DNA of 64,000 bases. Origin: Planctomycetota bacterium. Its GTDB lineage: Bacteria; Planctomycetota; UBA8742; UBA2392. Every line of letters starts with the position of its first letter. Within the stretch, counting starts at the first letter, position 1. Of the stretch, positions 16,901-24,802 are shown piece after piece. A program made the position numbers and the translations under genes. The stretch lies in NCBI GenBank assembly GCA_020849795.1, contig JADZFR010000048.1:1-64000 (forward strand), given 5' to 3'. The notes under the pieces are model-generated. The model did no database searches. It was not told where the DNA came from and saw only the letters and a list, made by a program, of their open reading frames with translations.

Positions 16901-19672
16901 AATCGCCACGCCGTACTCCGAGAGAGTCACGACTCGACGAGGTATCACGTTCTTGACCTGGTCACGGGGGACCAGCGCGGCCCATATGACTGTGCTGATT
17001 GGCCCAAAGTCTCACCCACCGGCACGCACCTTCTTGTGAGCAATTACGACAGCCGCACCCTGACCACGCTCGACCTCAGAACCAACCCACCAACTGTCAA
17101 TCGCCTGGAGAACTGCCGGGGATGGGATGTTTGTTGGATCCCCGGCAGCACGCGTTGCGTAGTAAGCGCCAACGATGGCCCCGTTCTGGTCGATTACGAG
17201 AAAGGCACCGTGCTGCGCCCGTTCCCGAACGATCGAGGACACCACTCCGTCAAAGCCAGCCCTGACGGCAACTACGTGCTGTTCACAGGCAACTCACCGG
17301 CTGTCCTTTATGACCTTCGTACGCTACAGGTTGCTGCCGAGTCTCTCTCGATGACAGCAGACCCGTCTCAAACCCACGTCAGTCCGGATGGACGATGGAT
17401 TGCAAGTCTGTCTGGTTACCGGTGGGTTCAAGTGCTCGATACACGCACTGGCAAAATCCTCCGTGCGGGGCAGTTCGGCGCTGAGCCTTACCCGAACTGC
17501 CGTACACTCGCATGGTCTCCCGACGCCCGCTTTCTTGCGGTTGTACACGAGGATGATGTACCCCGCTTGACCCTCCTGGAGGCTTCTCGAGAGTTTGCAG
17601 TAGTCCGAACCATGGAGCTAACGCGAGATTCCGCCAAGTGCATGGCGTGGTCACCGGACGGGACAAGCATTGTGATCGGCGGGGCCAAGAGAGTGCAGGA
17701 ACGGTTCCTTGCTGACTCCGTCGAAGCAACGCTCCTTTTCGAGGCTGAGCGAGAACAGTACTTCTCGCGCGTTGCGTTCAGTGGCGACGGCCAGACCATA
17801 TACGCCTTCGGCAGCGATGAGATGTACCGGATCGACCGCAAGTCCGGCAGGGTCTCCCCGACCGGCGCGATGCTGCCTATCAAGGCGGTGCTTGACCTGC
17901 ATCAGCCAACTGGGAGTGTCCTCGTGGTCGCCACCGGTCGTGATGAGCTTTGCACTTGGGAGCCAGCGGGCGACAAGGGTTTAACCGGCCTCGGCATCCC
18001 TTGGGACAGCAACGGTGGCGGAGACCTGGCTGCGTCTTTTTCGGATGACGGTCGATACGTTCTGGTTCCGACCAGCGCGGGCCAACTATGGCTGTACGAG
18101 ATTGCCACGCGCGAGAAGCGGCTCCTGATACACGACGCGGATCACCCTACTCACCGTGCGCAATTGCTTGCCGGGGGCAACTTTCTGGTGGCAGTCGATG
18201 ATGCCGGATCTGTGTCCCTTTGGCGCCTTGCCCGTCGGCCGGATGCCAGAGGGCTCTGCGACCTGGGCGACCGGATCCTGGACATGATCCTGACCCCGGA
18301 TGGCCGTTATCTGCTTGCCTGCGGGGCCGGGTCGTACGTCATGAAAGTCGAAGTCGCCACTGGCAACATTCTGCGCAAGACGCAGATCCCGGGAGTTATA
18401 GCCCTCGCCGCGATCGACGTAACCCGTGATGGCACGCGCGTCGTCTGCGGAGGTGCCTACGAACGGGAACTGACCCCGCAAGAGCGCGAGCAGGGAAAGC
18501 GCTCCACCGGTGAAGCCGACGTGGGGTGTGTCGCCGTGCTCGACCTGGACAGCCTTGAACTGCTGCACTCTGTCAGAGCCCCTGAGTACATCTTCGTTAC
18601 GTCCGTCGGCACACTTCCTGATAGTCAGAGATTCGTTTCAGCGGGTCCATCGAGCACCGAAATGAGCGTCGTCCTGGAATGGGATATTCTGCTCGCTGAA
18701 CCGCCGCGCTTAGCCGCCACAGCATCGCAGACACTCATCATTGCGAAGGCCAGCCCTTCAGGCATTGAAGTTCTGGTCGGTGAGGCGACCGGCCGCATGC
18801 AGATGGTCAGTTTGCCCGACGGAAAGCCGCTGCAGGTGGCGAACTTGTCTGTGCACACCTTCACTCAGCCCTGCTGGGACCCCAGCGGCCAGTGCGCCTG
18901 GATTGCCGACGCAAACGGCAAGTTGATGCGAATGGATGCCGCGACGGGCGCCCTGCGCTCGCTCGGCCGTGGCCATTTCGGCGAGTCGACTACGGTGCGC
19001 GTATCCGCCGATGGGCGCGTTGCGCTTACCACTGGGGGGGACGGTTCCATCCGAATCTGGGACCTGGCCTCGGAACAACCAGGGATCACACTTGCCTGCC
19101 CGCATGAAAATGTGCGTGCCGCGGCCATCAGTGCTACCGGCCTGAACGCCTTTGCCTCGGGTGGCGGGGGCGGCATGGTGTGGACATGGAGCTTGGCAGG
19201 CACGCGGCGGGTTGAAGACCTGCTCGCGACCATCTCGAGCCCAGAACTTAAGACCTGGTGCTGGCATCGAAACAGGTTGTTGGCCGCCGACCTGCAGATC
19301 ACACTGCACGCAAGTCGCGAGGTTTCATGGGTGTGGCGCACCGTGCCGGGTGAGCCCCTGCCCGCATGGGCACAATCGCCAAGGCCGGACTGGATGCGAA
19401 GCCGACCACCCGAAGTCCGCCCATCGGAAAGCGCGCAGGGCTGGATGAGCGCAGAGTTGGCAGACGCTGTCAGCGAAGTCCGGATGATCACGCTGCGCTG
19501 GGAGGCAAAGTTTGAGGGCTTCCGCTACATCGAAGAGGCCGACGCGCAGGGCAATGTCACACGCAAGCCCGTGCCGGCCAGAACCATCGACCCCAACGGC
19601 CTGCCCGTCGGCGAGGCGCAGGGCCACATCGACTACCCGGCCTGGTACGCCGCAAAGGGGCGCGGAGAGTAG
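13928..19672 (+). CDS. Transmembrane Ser/Thr protein kinase with C-terminal WD40 repeats
   Basis: About 1914 residues from the ATG at 13928. In-frame starts at 13856 (ATG) and 13820 (TTG) are possible, and none has a convincing ribosome-binding site. An N-terminal helical domain of about 340 residues precedes the kinase domain: glycine loop GRGGMGIVY (about 355), ALKV lysine, HRDLKPGN (about 525), and DLG in place of DFG. The metal-binding Asp is kept, so activity is expected. A polar insert of about 60 residues lies between the hinge and the catalytic loop. Then come a transmembrane helix (about 694-713), a coiled coil (about 718-815) and a long WD40-like propeller region. It is divergent from the membrane ECF sigma gene and paralogous to the kinase at the left edge. 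Confidence 0.93.
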   Translation: MAEAFKLSSAISHLPLPLAQTLRRAINAKSPQEQHNGAYYFFESALKLAASAQCGVYLSVDCPDAAVNKLLDALTRPSVGQWLQLLRELSRALGARKDMALLPLAGLHERLTNKQAMPAAQAFLKFAAQASGGQENRTQLRVLDVFDGIVAYRNQELGHGAQRERAFYADAAPLLVDAVIEALEVARPFGELQLAVSRDVLDAGSQRAQRRYDILRGDGLHLPLEGSHPDDAKIGAGRLVLAAGNVRVQLHPLVVYEVDRMDRDRVGFLNQVATRGKGDTAQIKRVEYLDYDSGERLEAHDAVNELAALLSRVRGAKVTVETVDSMTRAEALIDDGTAAPESGQWIGDFELVSELGRGGMGIVYEAMQGSLKRHVALKVLPPGIAGDPIAVARFKREIAALGRCDHPNVVKVLTAGQEGDRHYYAMEYVEGSDLSQIYGVLSGWRMQSDGELREGHLREAISSARSSRGEKSKAASGAAHEPTLPKKESDVPVTAEGRDYYVRIAEILADAARGVDHLHQHGIIHRDLKPGNIMLTSDGKRAVIMDLGLAQMQDRSLSLTASSVKILGTLRYMPPEQLQHNLLEVTPKADVYSLGATLYELSVLAPIFDGDSEAKLVAQVLQQEPKPPRSINHRVPKDLETIISVATAKNPSERYATAAHLADDLGRFASGEPIAAKPPSTFHYLKLFYRKNLGLVRTIAAAFVILVATVTVFVQQLASALNDAQQQRTEAESQREVADAQRVAAEQQRSRAERSATAEAEARTDAELQRKIAESKSDDAQKALVAANRSLARASIEKARATREKGERQAALALAVEALCRAKEIPGDPLQLEAYRLAIEIEAETPMLMWQTPISPFDYNNSGTRLDETWRLALGTSGGLVQLEDPATGLEISRFDVPYEVFAMELMPGGELVAVGKSTGGIALLSARDGIVFHELRAGNEYIETIAFAEAGRLLAAVDRVGDVRVWSTSTWELTREINFGSQALPVLENGNRHAVLRESHDSTRYHVLDLVTGDQRGPYDCADWPKVSPTGTHLLVSNYDSRTLTTLDLRTNPPTVNRLENCRGWDVCWIPGSTRCVVSANDGPVLVDYEKGTVLRPFPNDRGHHSVKASPDGNYVLFTGNSPAVLYDLRTLQVAAESLSMTADPSQTHVSPDGRWIASLSGYRWVQVLDTRTGKILRAGQFGAEPYPNCRTLAWSPDARFLAVVHEDDVPRLTLLEASREFAVVRTMELTRDSAKCMAWSPDGTSIVIGGAKRVQERFLADSVEATLLFEAEREQYFSRVAFSGDGQTIYAFGSDEMYRIDRKSGRVSPTGAMLPIKAVLDLHQPTGSVLVVATGRDELCTWEPAGDKGLTGLGIPWDSNGGGDLAASFSDDGRYVLVPTSAGQLWLYEIATREKRLLIHDADHPTHRAQLLAGGNFLVAVDDAGSVSLWRLARRPDARGLCDLGDRILDMILTPDGRYLLACGAGSYVMKVEVATGNILRKTQIPGVIALAAIDVTRDGTRVVCGGAYERELTPQEREQGKRSTGEADVGCVAVLDLDSLELLHSVRAPEYIFVTSVGTLPDSQRFVSAGPSSTEMSVVLEWDILLAEPPRLAATASQTLIIAKASPSGIEVLVGEATGRMQMVSLPDGKPLQVANLSVHTFTQPCWDPSGQCAWIADANGKLMRMDAATGALRSLGRGHFGESTTVRVSADGRVALTTGGDGSIRIWDLASEQPGITLACPHENVRAAAISATGLNAFASGGGGGMVWTWSLAGTRRVEDLLATISSPELKTWCWHRNRLLAADLQITLHASREVSWVWRTVPGEPLPAWAQSPRPDWMRSRPPEVRPSESAQGWMSAELADAVSEVRMITLRWEAKFEGFRYIEEADAQGNVTRKPVPARTIDPNGLPVGEAQGHIDYPAWYAAKGRGE

Positions 19673-20389
19673 CTACTTCGCTGCCGCGGACACAAAGTCC
19701 TTGAACAGGGCAACCATCTTCGGGTCGTCCAGCATTCGCTCGGGGTGCCATTGCACGCCCATGCGCCACCGGTGGTTGGTGTACTCCAGCGCTTCAAGCA
19801 CGCCGTCGGGCGCGTGCGCCGTGGCACGCTGGTGCTTGCCGATGCGCTCGACCGCCTGGTGGTGCAGGCTGTTCACTTCAGAACTGCCGCCCGTGGCCTT
19901 GGCAAGAATGCTGCCCGCGGCAACTTCAATCGAGTGGCGGCTGGCGCCTTTGTCCGGCGCCTTGTGTCCGGCCAAGCCGGCGGTGGGAAGATCCTGCAAC
20001 ATGCTGCCGCCGTCGTGAATTGCCATCAACTGCATGCCTCCGCACACTCCGAACACCGGCAGGCTGGTTTCGTCGATCAGCAGCTTGATGAATGCGCGAT
20101 CAAAGGCTGCGCGCTCCGGCGTGACCGGATCGTCGGTCAGAGCTACCGGCTTGCCGTACCAGTCCGCCGGATAGTCGTCAGCGCCGACCAGCATCACACC
20201 CCGCACCAGCGCCAGCAGTGGACGCAACTCGTTCACATCCGGCAGCATCGGCAGAATCAGCGGTGTGCCGCCGCCCGCGAGTACCGCATGGCAGTACTGT
20301 GGGTATAGTTTCAAATAGCTGCGGTCACGCCCGGGCACCGGAAAGTGCCGGACGTGGTCGGTGCAGATAGCGATCAGCGGCTTTGCCAT
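19673..20389 (-). CDS. Class I glutamine amidotransferase, PuuD-like gamma-glutamyl hydrolase
   Basis: About 238 residues from the ATG at 20389 (MAKPLIAICTD); an ATG 9 bases upstream is equally possible. The nucleophile motif is GVCGGMQ and the His-Glu pair is in GVQWHPE, giving the Cys-His-Glu triad of class I amidotransferases. Overall it fits the gamma-glutamyl-GABA hydrolase (PuuD) family, which cleaves gamma-glutamyl amides in the cytoplasm. The usual Arg of GICRG is replaced by Gly. Its stop codon abuts that of the convergent kinase gene. No polyamine genes lie nearby, so the substrate is uncertain. Confidence 0.85.
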   Translation of the reverse strand: MAKPLIAICTDHVRHFPVPGRDRSYLKLYPQYCHAVLAGGGTPLILPMLPDVNELRPLLALVRGVMLVGADDYPADWYGKPVALTDDPVTPERAAFDRAFIKLLIDETSLPVFGVCGGMQLMAIHDGGSMLQDLPTAGLAGHKAPDKGASRHSIEVAAGSILAKATGGSSEVNSLHHQAVERIGKHQRATAHAPDGVLEALEYTNHRWRMGVQWHPERMLDDPKMVALFKDFVSAAAK

Positions 20390-20560
20390 GCGGTGCATTC
20401 TATCGTCGTCTTTTGAGCCATGCTCAGCCCCCAAGCGCTGCCATCACCACTGGCCAGTGCCGCAAAGCCCCACGGATTATCGGCGTTTGACGTGCGGTTT
20501 CATTGGTAAATGCCGCGTCGGCACGTACCATTCCGCCCCAAAACGCCGCCCAAGACTGTC

Positions 20561-21913
20561 ATGTCCACATCCATCACATCCTTTGCCGACCTGCTTGCTT
20601 TCTTGAACAAGCACACCGACTACGAGCGCCAGCAGGGCGGCCGCACCCGCGACATCTTTGACCTCGAGCGCATGAACGAAGTACTGGACCGTCTCGCGCG
20701 GCCCGAGCTTGCCTACGTCACCGCCCACGTCGCAGGCACCAAGGGCAAGGGCAGCACCAGCCGCTTTCTCGCGGCTGTCCTGCAATCGCAGGGGCTGAAA
20801 GTCGGGTTGTTCACCAGCCCGCACCTTGAGCGGCTGACGCAGCGCATCGAGATCAACGGTGTCGAAATCACCGAACGCGCGATGATTGAGGCATTTCAGC
20901 CGGTGGTCGATGCACTGGAGCGCGAAAAAGGCGGCGCGCCCGACATCACATTCTTTGAACTGCTGACACTTACCGCCATGGTCGCGTTTCAACAGGCGGG
21001 CGTGGACACTGCCGTCTTTGAAGTCGGGCTCGGTGGCCGCCTTGACAGCACCAACGTGATCCAGCCGCTGGTCAGCGTGATCACCGAGATTGGCATTGAC
21101 CACACGCGCCAGCTGGGTGACACGATCGAGGAGATTGCCCGCGAAAAGGCGGGCATCATCAAGCCCGGCATTCCCGTGGTGTGTGGCGCAAACGACGCCG
21201 AGGCACAACGGGTCATCAGCCTGACGGCGCGCGACAATGAAGCGCCGCTGCTGATGTTCGGAAAGGACTACAACGTGCGCTGGCTGGCCCGCAACGGCCG
21301 CAGCGTCACATTTACGACGGACGTGCGGGACGCGCGCTACGAGAAAGTTCAGTTGCCGCACCCCGCACGCTACATGGCAGAGAACGCTGCCCACGCCCTG
21401 TGCGCGCTGGAAGTGATGGCAAGCGAACCGGACTTTTTGCCGGAGGGGATGCTCGACCGTGATCGGGCATTGGACGCACTGGCGCGCACGGCACAGCCGG
21501 CACGTTTCGAGATTTTCGAGGGCGCGCCCGTGCTGGTGATCGACAGCGCGCACAACGAATTGTCGATCAAGGCCGCGCTGGCCACGGCAAAGTCCATTGC
21601 CAAGGGCCGGATTGTGTGCGTCACCGGCCTGGCCTCAGACAAGGACATTGAGGCGTGCATGCGCCGGCTGGCCGAGGTCGCAGACGGCGCAGTGTTCACG
21701 CGATACTACAGCCCGCGCGAGACTGCCCCCGAGACGCTGGCCGGCTTGTACGCGAAGTTCGGTGGCAAGGCCGGAAGCACCGAAGAACACCCCGAGGCGG
21801 CGCTGGAAACAGCGCTGGAGCAAGCCGGCGAAGAGGGCATGGTGCTGGTCACGGGCAGCGTGTACCTGGCCGGGGTGCTGCGCCCCGCCGCGTTTGAATA
21901 TGCCGGCTTGTAG
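20561..21913 (+). CDS. folC: Folylpolyglutamate synthase / dihydrofolate synthase
   Basis: 450 residues from the ATG at 20561, the normal FolC length. The Mur-ligase-type ATP-binding loop is GTKGKGST, followed by the family signature around LFTSPHL and GLGGRLDSTN. The enzyme adds glutamate to dihydropteroate and folates, using ATP, in the cytoplasm. It is followed by xseB after about 50 bases, probably in one transcript. No other folate genes are in the window. Confidence 0.95.
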   Translation: MSTSITSFADLLAFLNKHTDYERQQGGRTRDIFDLERMNEVLDRLARPELAYVTAHVAGTKGKGSTSRFLAAVLQSQGLKVGLFTSPHLERLTQRIEINGVEITERAMIEAFQPVVDALEREKGGAPDITFFELLTLTAMVAFQQAGVDTAVFEVGLGGRLDSTNVIQPLVSVITEIGIDHTRQLGDTIEEIAREKAGIIKPGIPVVCGANDAEAQRVISLTARDNEAPLLMFGKDYNVRWLARNGRSVTFTTDVRDARYEKVQLPHPARYMAENAAHALCALEVMASEPDFLPEGMLDRDRALDALARTAQPARFEIFEGAPVLVIDSAHNELSIKAALATAKSIAKGRIVCVTGLASDKDIEACMRRLAEVADGAVFTRYYSPRETAPETLAGLYAKFGGKAGSTEEHPEAALETALEQAGEEGMVLVTGSVYLAGVLRPAAFEYAGL

Positions 21914-21963
21914 TGGTGCAGATGCCTTTACCCCGCTGCGAGCGGATGCTTAGCTGACCACCC

Positions 21964-22227
21964 ATGGCGAAGAAGAAAGAAGATCTGAAGTTCGAAGAAC
22001 TGGTCGCCCAGGTCGAGCAGGCGCTGCAGCAGCTTGAGTCAGGCGACCTGCCGCTTGAAGACGCTCTGAAGCGCTACGAAGAAGGTGTCGCCTCGCTGCG
22101 GCGCTGCTTCGACATCCTGAAACAGGCCGAAAAGAAGGTACAACAACTCAGCGAGCGTGACGGAGAGCTTGAAACCAAGGCCTTTGAAGCCGAAGGCGAA
22201 GAAGAGCCCAAGGGCAAACTCTTCTAA
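21964..22227 (+). CDS. xseB: Exodeoxyribonuclease VII small subunit
   Basis: 87 residues with the typical XseB pattern: FEELVAQVEQALQQLESGDLPLEDALKRYEEG split over two helices, then an acidic tail. It binds the XseA large subunit in exonuclease VII, which degrades single-stranded DNA. xseA is not in the window. A small membrane-protein ORF begins 5 bases after its stop. Confidence 0.95.
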   Translation: MAKKKEDLKFEELVAQVEQALQQLESGDLPLEDALKRYEEGVASLRRCFDILKQAEKKVQQLSERDGELETKAFEAEGEEEPKGKLF

Positions 22228-22232
22228 AGCTC

Positions 22233-22442
22233 GTGCGTTTCACCTGCGTGGGCACCCTGAACAGAATTGTCTCAGCGATGTTTGCCGCCGTCGCATGCGG
22301 CATGGTGATCGGCGTGCCGTTCTATTTGGTGGCCCGGGCGCTGGAATTCGCCGTCCCGCTGGTGATGTGGTTCGCGCCGGCTGCGCTGGGGACAATGATT
22401 GCCGTGGTCGCGCTGTACCCGAAGAACAAGTTCGAAGTCTAG
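22233..22442 (+). CDS. Small membrane protein, unknown function
   Basis: 69 residues from a GTG at 22233, or 54 from the ATG at 22278; neither has a strong ribosome-binding site. The sequence is almost entirely hydrophobic with two predicted helices (IVSAMFAAVACGMVIGVPFY and a second around VMWFAPAALGTMIAVVAL), ending in the short basic tail PKNKFEV. It follows xseB closely and may be translated from the same transcript. I do not recognise a family. Confidence 0.55.
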   Translation: MRFTCVGTLNRIVSAMFAAVACGMVIGVPFYLVARALEFAVPLVMWFAPAALGTMIAVVALYPKNKFEV

Positions 22443-22483
22443 TTTTTCCAACCCACGCGCCCGCACGGCGTTAGAATCCTGCG

Positions 22484-22855
22484 ATGCGATACTCCTGCCT
22501 GTTGATCCTGCCGCTGCTTGCCCTTCTGGGCGGGTGCCGTGGCTATGCGCTGGACATGACCGGGCTAGAGAAGTTCTCGCACGAAAGCGCCGACGAAACC
22601 ACCGACCACTACAGCATGAGTACCCTGGACCGCGCCACGAACGACGCGCTGGACGACGCATCTGACACGTACTCAATGAGCACTCTCGATGCCCTTAGCA
22701 GCAGCCGCGTTGGACCCACGGGCGCGCGCTACTCGATGTCAGCGCTCGACAAGCTCAGCGGCGAACACATGGACCCGATCGCCGACGTGTGGACGATGTC
22801 TGAGCTTGAGCGCATCACGTCACGCAAGTTCGACCCGGACACGATCAACAAGTAG
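22484..22855 (+). CDS. Lipoprotein made of five 20-residue repeats
   Basis: 123 residues. The signal peptide ends in the lipobox LLGGC with the lipidated Cys at residue 18. Everything after it is a regular tandem array with an exact 20-residue period. Units start at residues 23, 43, 63, 83 and 103, each opening with aromatic or Leu-x-Met-Ser/Thr-x-Leu-Asp/Glu (LDMTGLE, YSMSTLD, YSMSTLD, YSMSALD, WTMSELE). The rest of each unit is polar and rich in Asp, Thr and Ser. I know no family with this pattern. It is probably membrane-anchored on the periplasmic side. It is convergent with the HAD phosphatase gene. Confidence 0.8.
   Translation: MRYSCLLILPLLALLGGCRGYALDMTGLEKFSHESADETTDHYSMSTLDRATNDALDDASDTYSMSTLDALSSSRVGPTGARYSMSALDKLSGEHMDPIADVWTMSELERITSRKFDPDTINK
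22550..22849 (+). repeat. Five in-frame 60-bp coding repeats
   Basis: Five diverged 60-base units encode the 20-residue repeats of the lipoprotein. The first unit is the most diverged; units two and three share the identical YSMSTLD opening. Divergence of the DNA between units suggests an old duplication held by selection on the protein, not a recent slippage tract. Confidence 0.75.
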
Positions 22856-22860
22856 CGGCT

Positions 22861-23592
22861 TCAGTGCTTCACATCGATGCCGAAGCGGTCGCGAAGGAAG
22901 TCAAGCAAGTCGAAGAAGTTGTGGATCTCGAAGTCGGGCTTGGTTTCGCCCGGCTCATACTCTCTCGCACTGCGCTTGTTCAGCACCGTAATCATGCCAA
23001 TGCGATTGCAGGGGTCCACGTCCATGCGCGGGCGGTCGCCGACATAGATACATTCGCTCGGCCGCACGCCAAAGGCTGTGCAGGCTTTCAGCCAGAGCTT
23101 CGGGTTCGGCTTGCTGATACCGATTTCGTCGCTGATGAAAATGCCCTGCGGCTCGAACAGGTTGACCACACCCAGGCGCACCAGCTTTTCGGCCTGTTTA
23201 AGGGCAAGGCCGCTGGTGACCACGCCCAGTTTCAGGTCGGTCTGCTCCCGCAGCAGCTTCAACACGTCCACGGCGTCTTCATAGGGGCGCAACTCGCGGA
23301 ACTTGGTCTCGTGGTATCCCACGACCGCCGCTGAAACCAGAATGGTCTCGCTTTGCCCTTCCCAGTAATGCTTCGGCACCCGGCGCAACAACTTGTCAAA
23401 GTGGTGTTCGTAGTTGCTGCTGAACTCGGCGACAATCTCAGCCAGTTCGCGCAGCGCGTCTTCGGTGGCCATGCGAAAGCCATGCGCCCGCATGTTTTCA
23501 ATCGCATTGCGGCGCGCTAACGCCGCGAACTCGCTGGTTGAAAACAGCGTGTCGTCGATGTCGAAGAAGATCGCGCGTAGCGTGTCTGCCAT
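22861..23592 (-). CDS. HAD-superfamily phosphatase
   Basis: 243 residues. HAD motif I is DIDDTL near the N-terminus, motif II is in VVTSGL, the motif III lysine is in GISKPNP, and motif IV is GDRPRMD. An all-helical cap lies between motifs I and II, as in the TIGR02253-like HAD group, so a small cytoplasmic phosphorylated metabolite is the likely substrate. A 71-residue membrane-protein gene lies 14 bases upstream on the same strand. Confidence 0.88.
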   Translation of the reverse strand: MADTLRAIFFDIDDTLFSTSEFAALARRNAIENMRAHGFRMATEDALRELAEIVAEFSSNYEHHFDKLLRRVPKHYWEGQSETILVSAAVVGYHETKFRELRPYEDAVDVLKLLREQTDLKLGVVTSGLALKQAEKLVRLGVVNLFEPQGIFISDEIGISKPNPKLWLKACTAFGVRPSECIYVGDRPRMDVDPCNRIGMITVLNKRSAREYEPGETKPDFEIHNFFDLLDFLRDRFGIDVKH

Positions 23593-23606
23593 AGCCGGCC
23601 CGGTCC

Positions 23607-23822
23607 CTACTTGCCTTCTTCAATCTCGCGACGCGCGTTCTCTTCTGCCAACTGGCGCTCGCGCAGCCACCACCCGATCACCACACCCAACAGCAGCACT
23701 GCTGACACAGTGACCATGTGCGTGCCCCACGGAAAGCCGCGGCCATCGTCGAGCCCGACAGCCGCAAAAATGATAGCGCCGGCCAGGATCAACACTGAAA
23801 GGATGACAAGAACGCGTTGCAC
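23607..23822 (-). CDS. Small two-helix membrane protein
   Basis: 71 residues with two hydrophobic helices (residues about 4-22 and 36-52), a short periplasmic loop containing GRGFPWG, and a charged cytoplasmic tail (LRERQLAEENARREIEEGK). No family recognised. It is upstream of and close to the HAD phosphatase gene, probably co-transcribed. Confidence 0.65.
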   Translation of the reverse strand: MQRVLVILSVLILAGAIIFAAVGLDDGRGFPWGTHMVTVSAVLLLGVVIGWWLRERQLAEENARREIEEGK

Positions 23823-23965
23823 ACAGTCTCCGGCATCGATACAACTACTGACCGCTTCTAAGGTTGCACAATCGGCGACGAACTGGCGTCGCGGCGAAAG
23901 GATTGGCCACTATAGCGCACTAATATGTGGAAACACGACGCCAATCAACCAAATCGGAGTTCGAA

Positions 23966-24748
23966 ATGAAGAAGCTCTTGTGGGCGGGTCTAGTGGTCGC
24001 GGCATTCACGTTTGGCATCGCGACCCCGTTTGCTGCCCAAGGCGCGCCATCTGGCGGCGGCGGCGGTGGTGGCGGTGGCGGTGGTAAGGGCGGTGGCAGC
24101 GGCTACCAGGGCAAGGGCGGCAATGGCTACCAGGGTAAGGGCGGCCAAGGCGGCGGCCCGGGCCAGGGCGGCCCCGGTCAGGGCGGTGGTGGCGGAAACT
24201 GGGTTCAGGAGCAGATTGACAAGCTCGGCTGGGGCGAAAACGGCGACGAACAGCGCGTCGAGCCCGGCGACACGGTCAAGTCCGCCGACAAAGAGGCACG
24301 CCTGGAAGCCGAAGCTGACAAGCTGCAGCTCGAGGACAAGAAGCTGCGCAAAGAGTTCGTGAAGCTTGGCAAGAAGGCCTGGGAAGACTGCGAAAAGGAA
24401 GACAAGCGCTGGACAAGCGCACGCAAGAAAGTCGCTGACGAACCCGAGAAGCTTGCCAAGGAAGTCGAGAAGCACAAAGAGGCGCTGGACAAGGCTTGGA
24501 AGGTCTGCGACGACGACATCTTGAAGAAGGAGATCCTGGTCGAGGACCTGCTCAAGCTGTTCCAGAAGAACACCGAAGACCTGCGCAAGGAGACCGCGAC
24601 TGACAAGAGTGTGCGCCAGGACGAAATCCGCGCGCGCAAGGTCGCCGAGATCCGCAAGCAAGCCGCCGACTATATGAAGGGCGGCGCAGGCGCAGGCGAC
24701 AACGAAGAGAAGGACAAGAAAGAAAAGAAGGAAGAGGAAGAAGAGTAA
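23966..24748 (+). CDS. Secreted Gly-rich and charged helical protein, EDCEKEDKR family member 1
   Basis: 260 residues from the ATG at 23966, preceded by GGAG. A signal peptide (MKKLLWAGLVVAAF, cleavage near FAAQ) leads into a Gly-rich stretch with GYQGKGG-type repeats (about residues 27-78). A Lys/Glu-rich helical domain follows, ending in an acidic and basic tail. The helical part contains GDTVKSADKEA and AWEDCEKEDKR (from residue 138), both also found in the protein at 26054-26785. The two are therefore paralogues on either side of the HEXXH lipoprotein gene. No known family recognised; periplasmic or surface location inferred from the signal peptide. Confidence 0.75.
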   Translation: MKKLLWAGLVVAAFTFGIATPFAAQGAPSGGGGGGGGGGGKGGGSGYQGKGGNGYQGKGGQGGGPGQGGPGQGGGGGNWVQEQIDKLGWGENGDEQRVEPGDTVKSADKEARLEAEADKLQLEDKKLRKEFVKLGKKAWEDCEKEDKRWTSARKKVADEPEKLAKEVEKHKEALDKAWKVCDDDILKKEILVEDLLKLFQKNTEDLRKETATDKSVRQDEIRARKVAEIRKQAADYMKGGAGAGDNEEKDKKEKKEEEEE

Positions 24749-24766
24749 CCTGCAGAACCAGAAAGC

Positions 24767-24800
24767 AAGGCGGGCCCCTCGGGGCCCGCCTTCTTTGTTT
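24767..24800 (+). terminator. Strong rho-independent terminator
   Basis: A perfect 11-bp stem, AAGGCGGGCCC (24767-24777) with GGGCCCGCCTT (24782-24792), has a CTCG tetraloop and is followed by the T-rich CTTTGTTT. It lies 18 bases after the stop of the Gly-rich protein gene. The HEXXH lipoprotein gene ends convergently at 24803, so it may serve both directions, though the T-run is best on the plus strand. Confidence 0.9.
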
Positions 24801-24802
24801 GC

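Noticed and set aside
24044..24200. The GGC/GGT-rich tract as a mobile or microsatellite element
   Set aside because: It is in frame and encodes the Gly-rich domain of a secreted protein with a good start and signal peptide.
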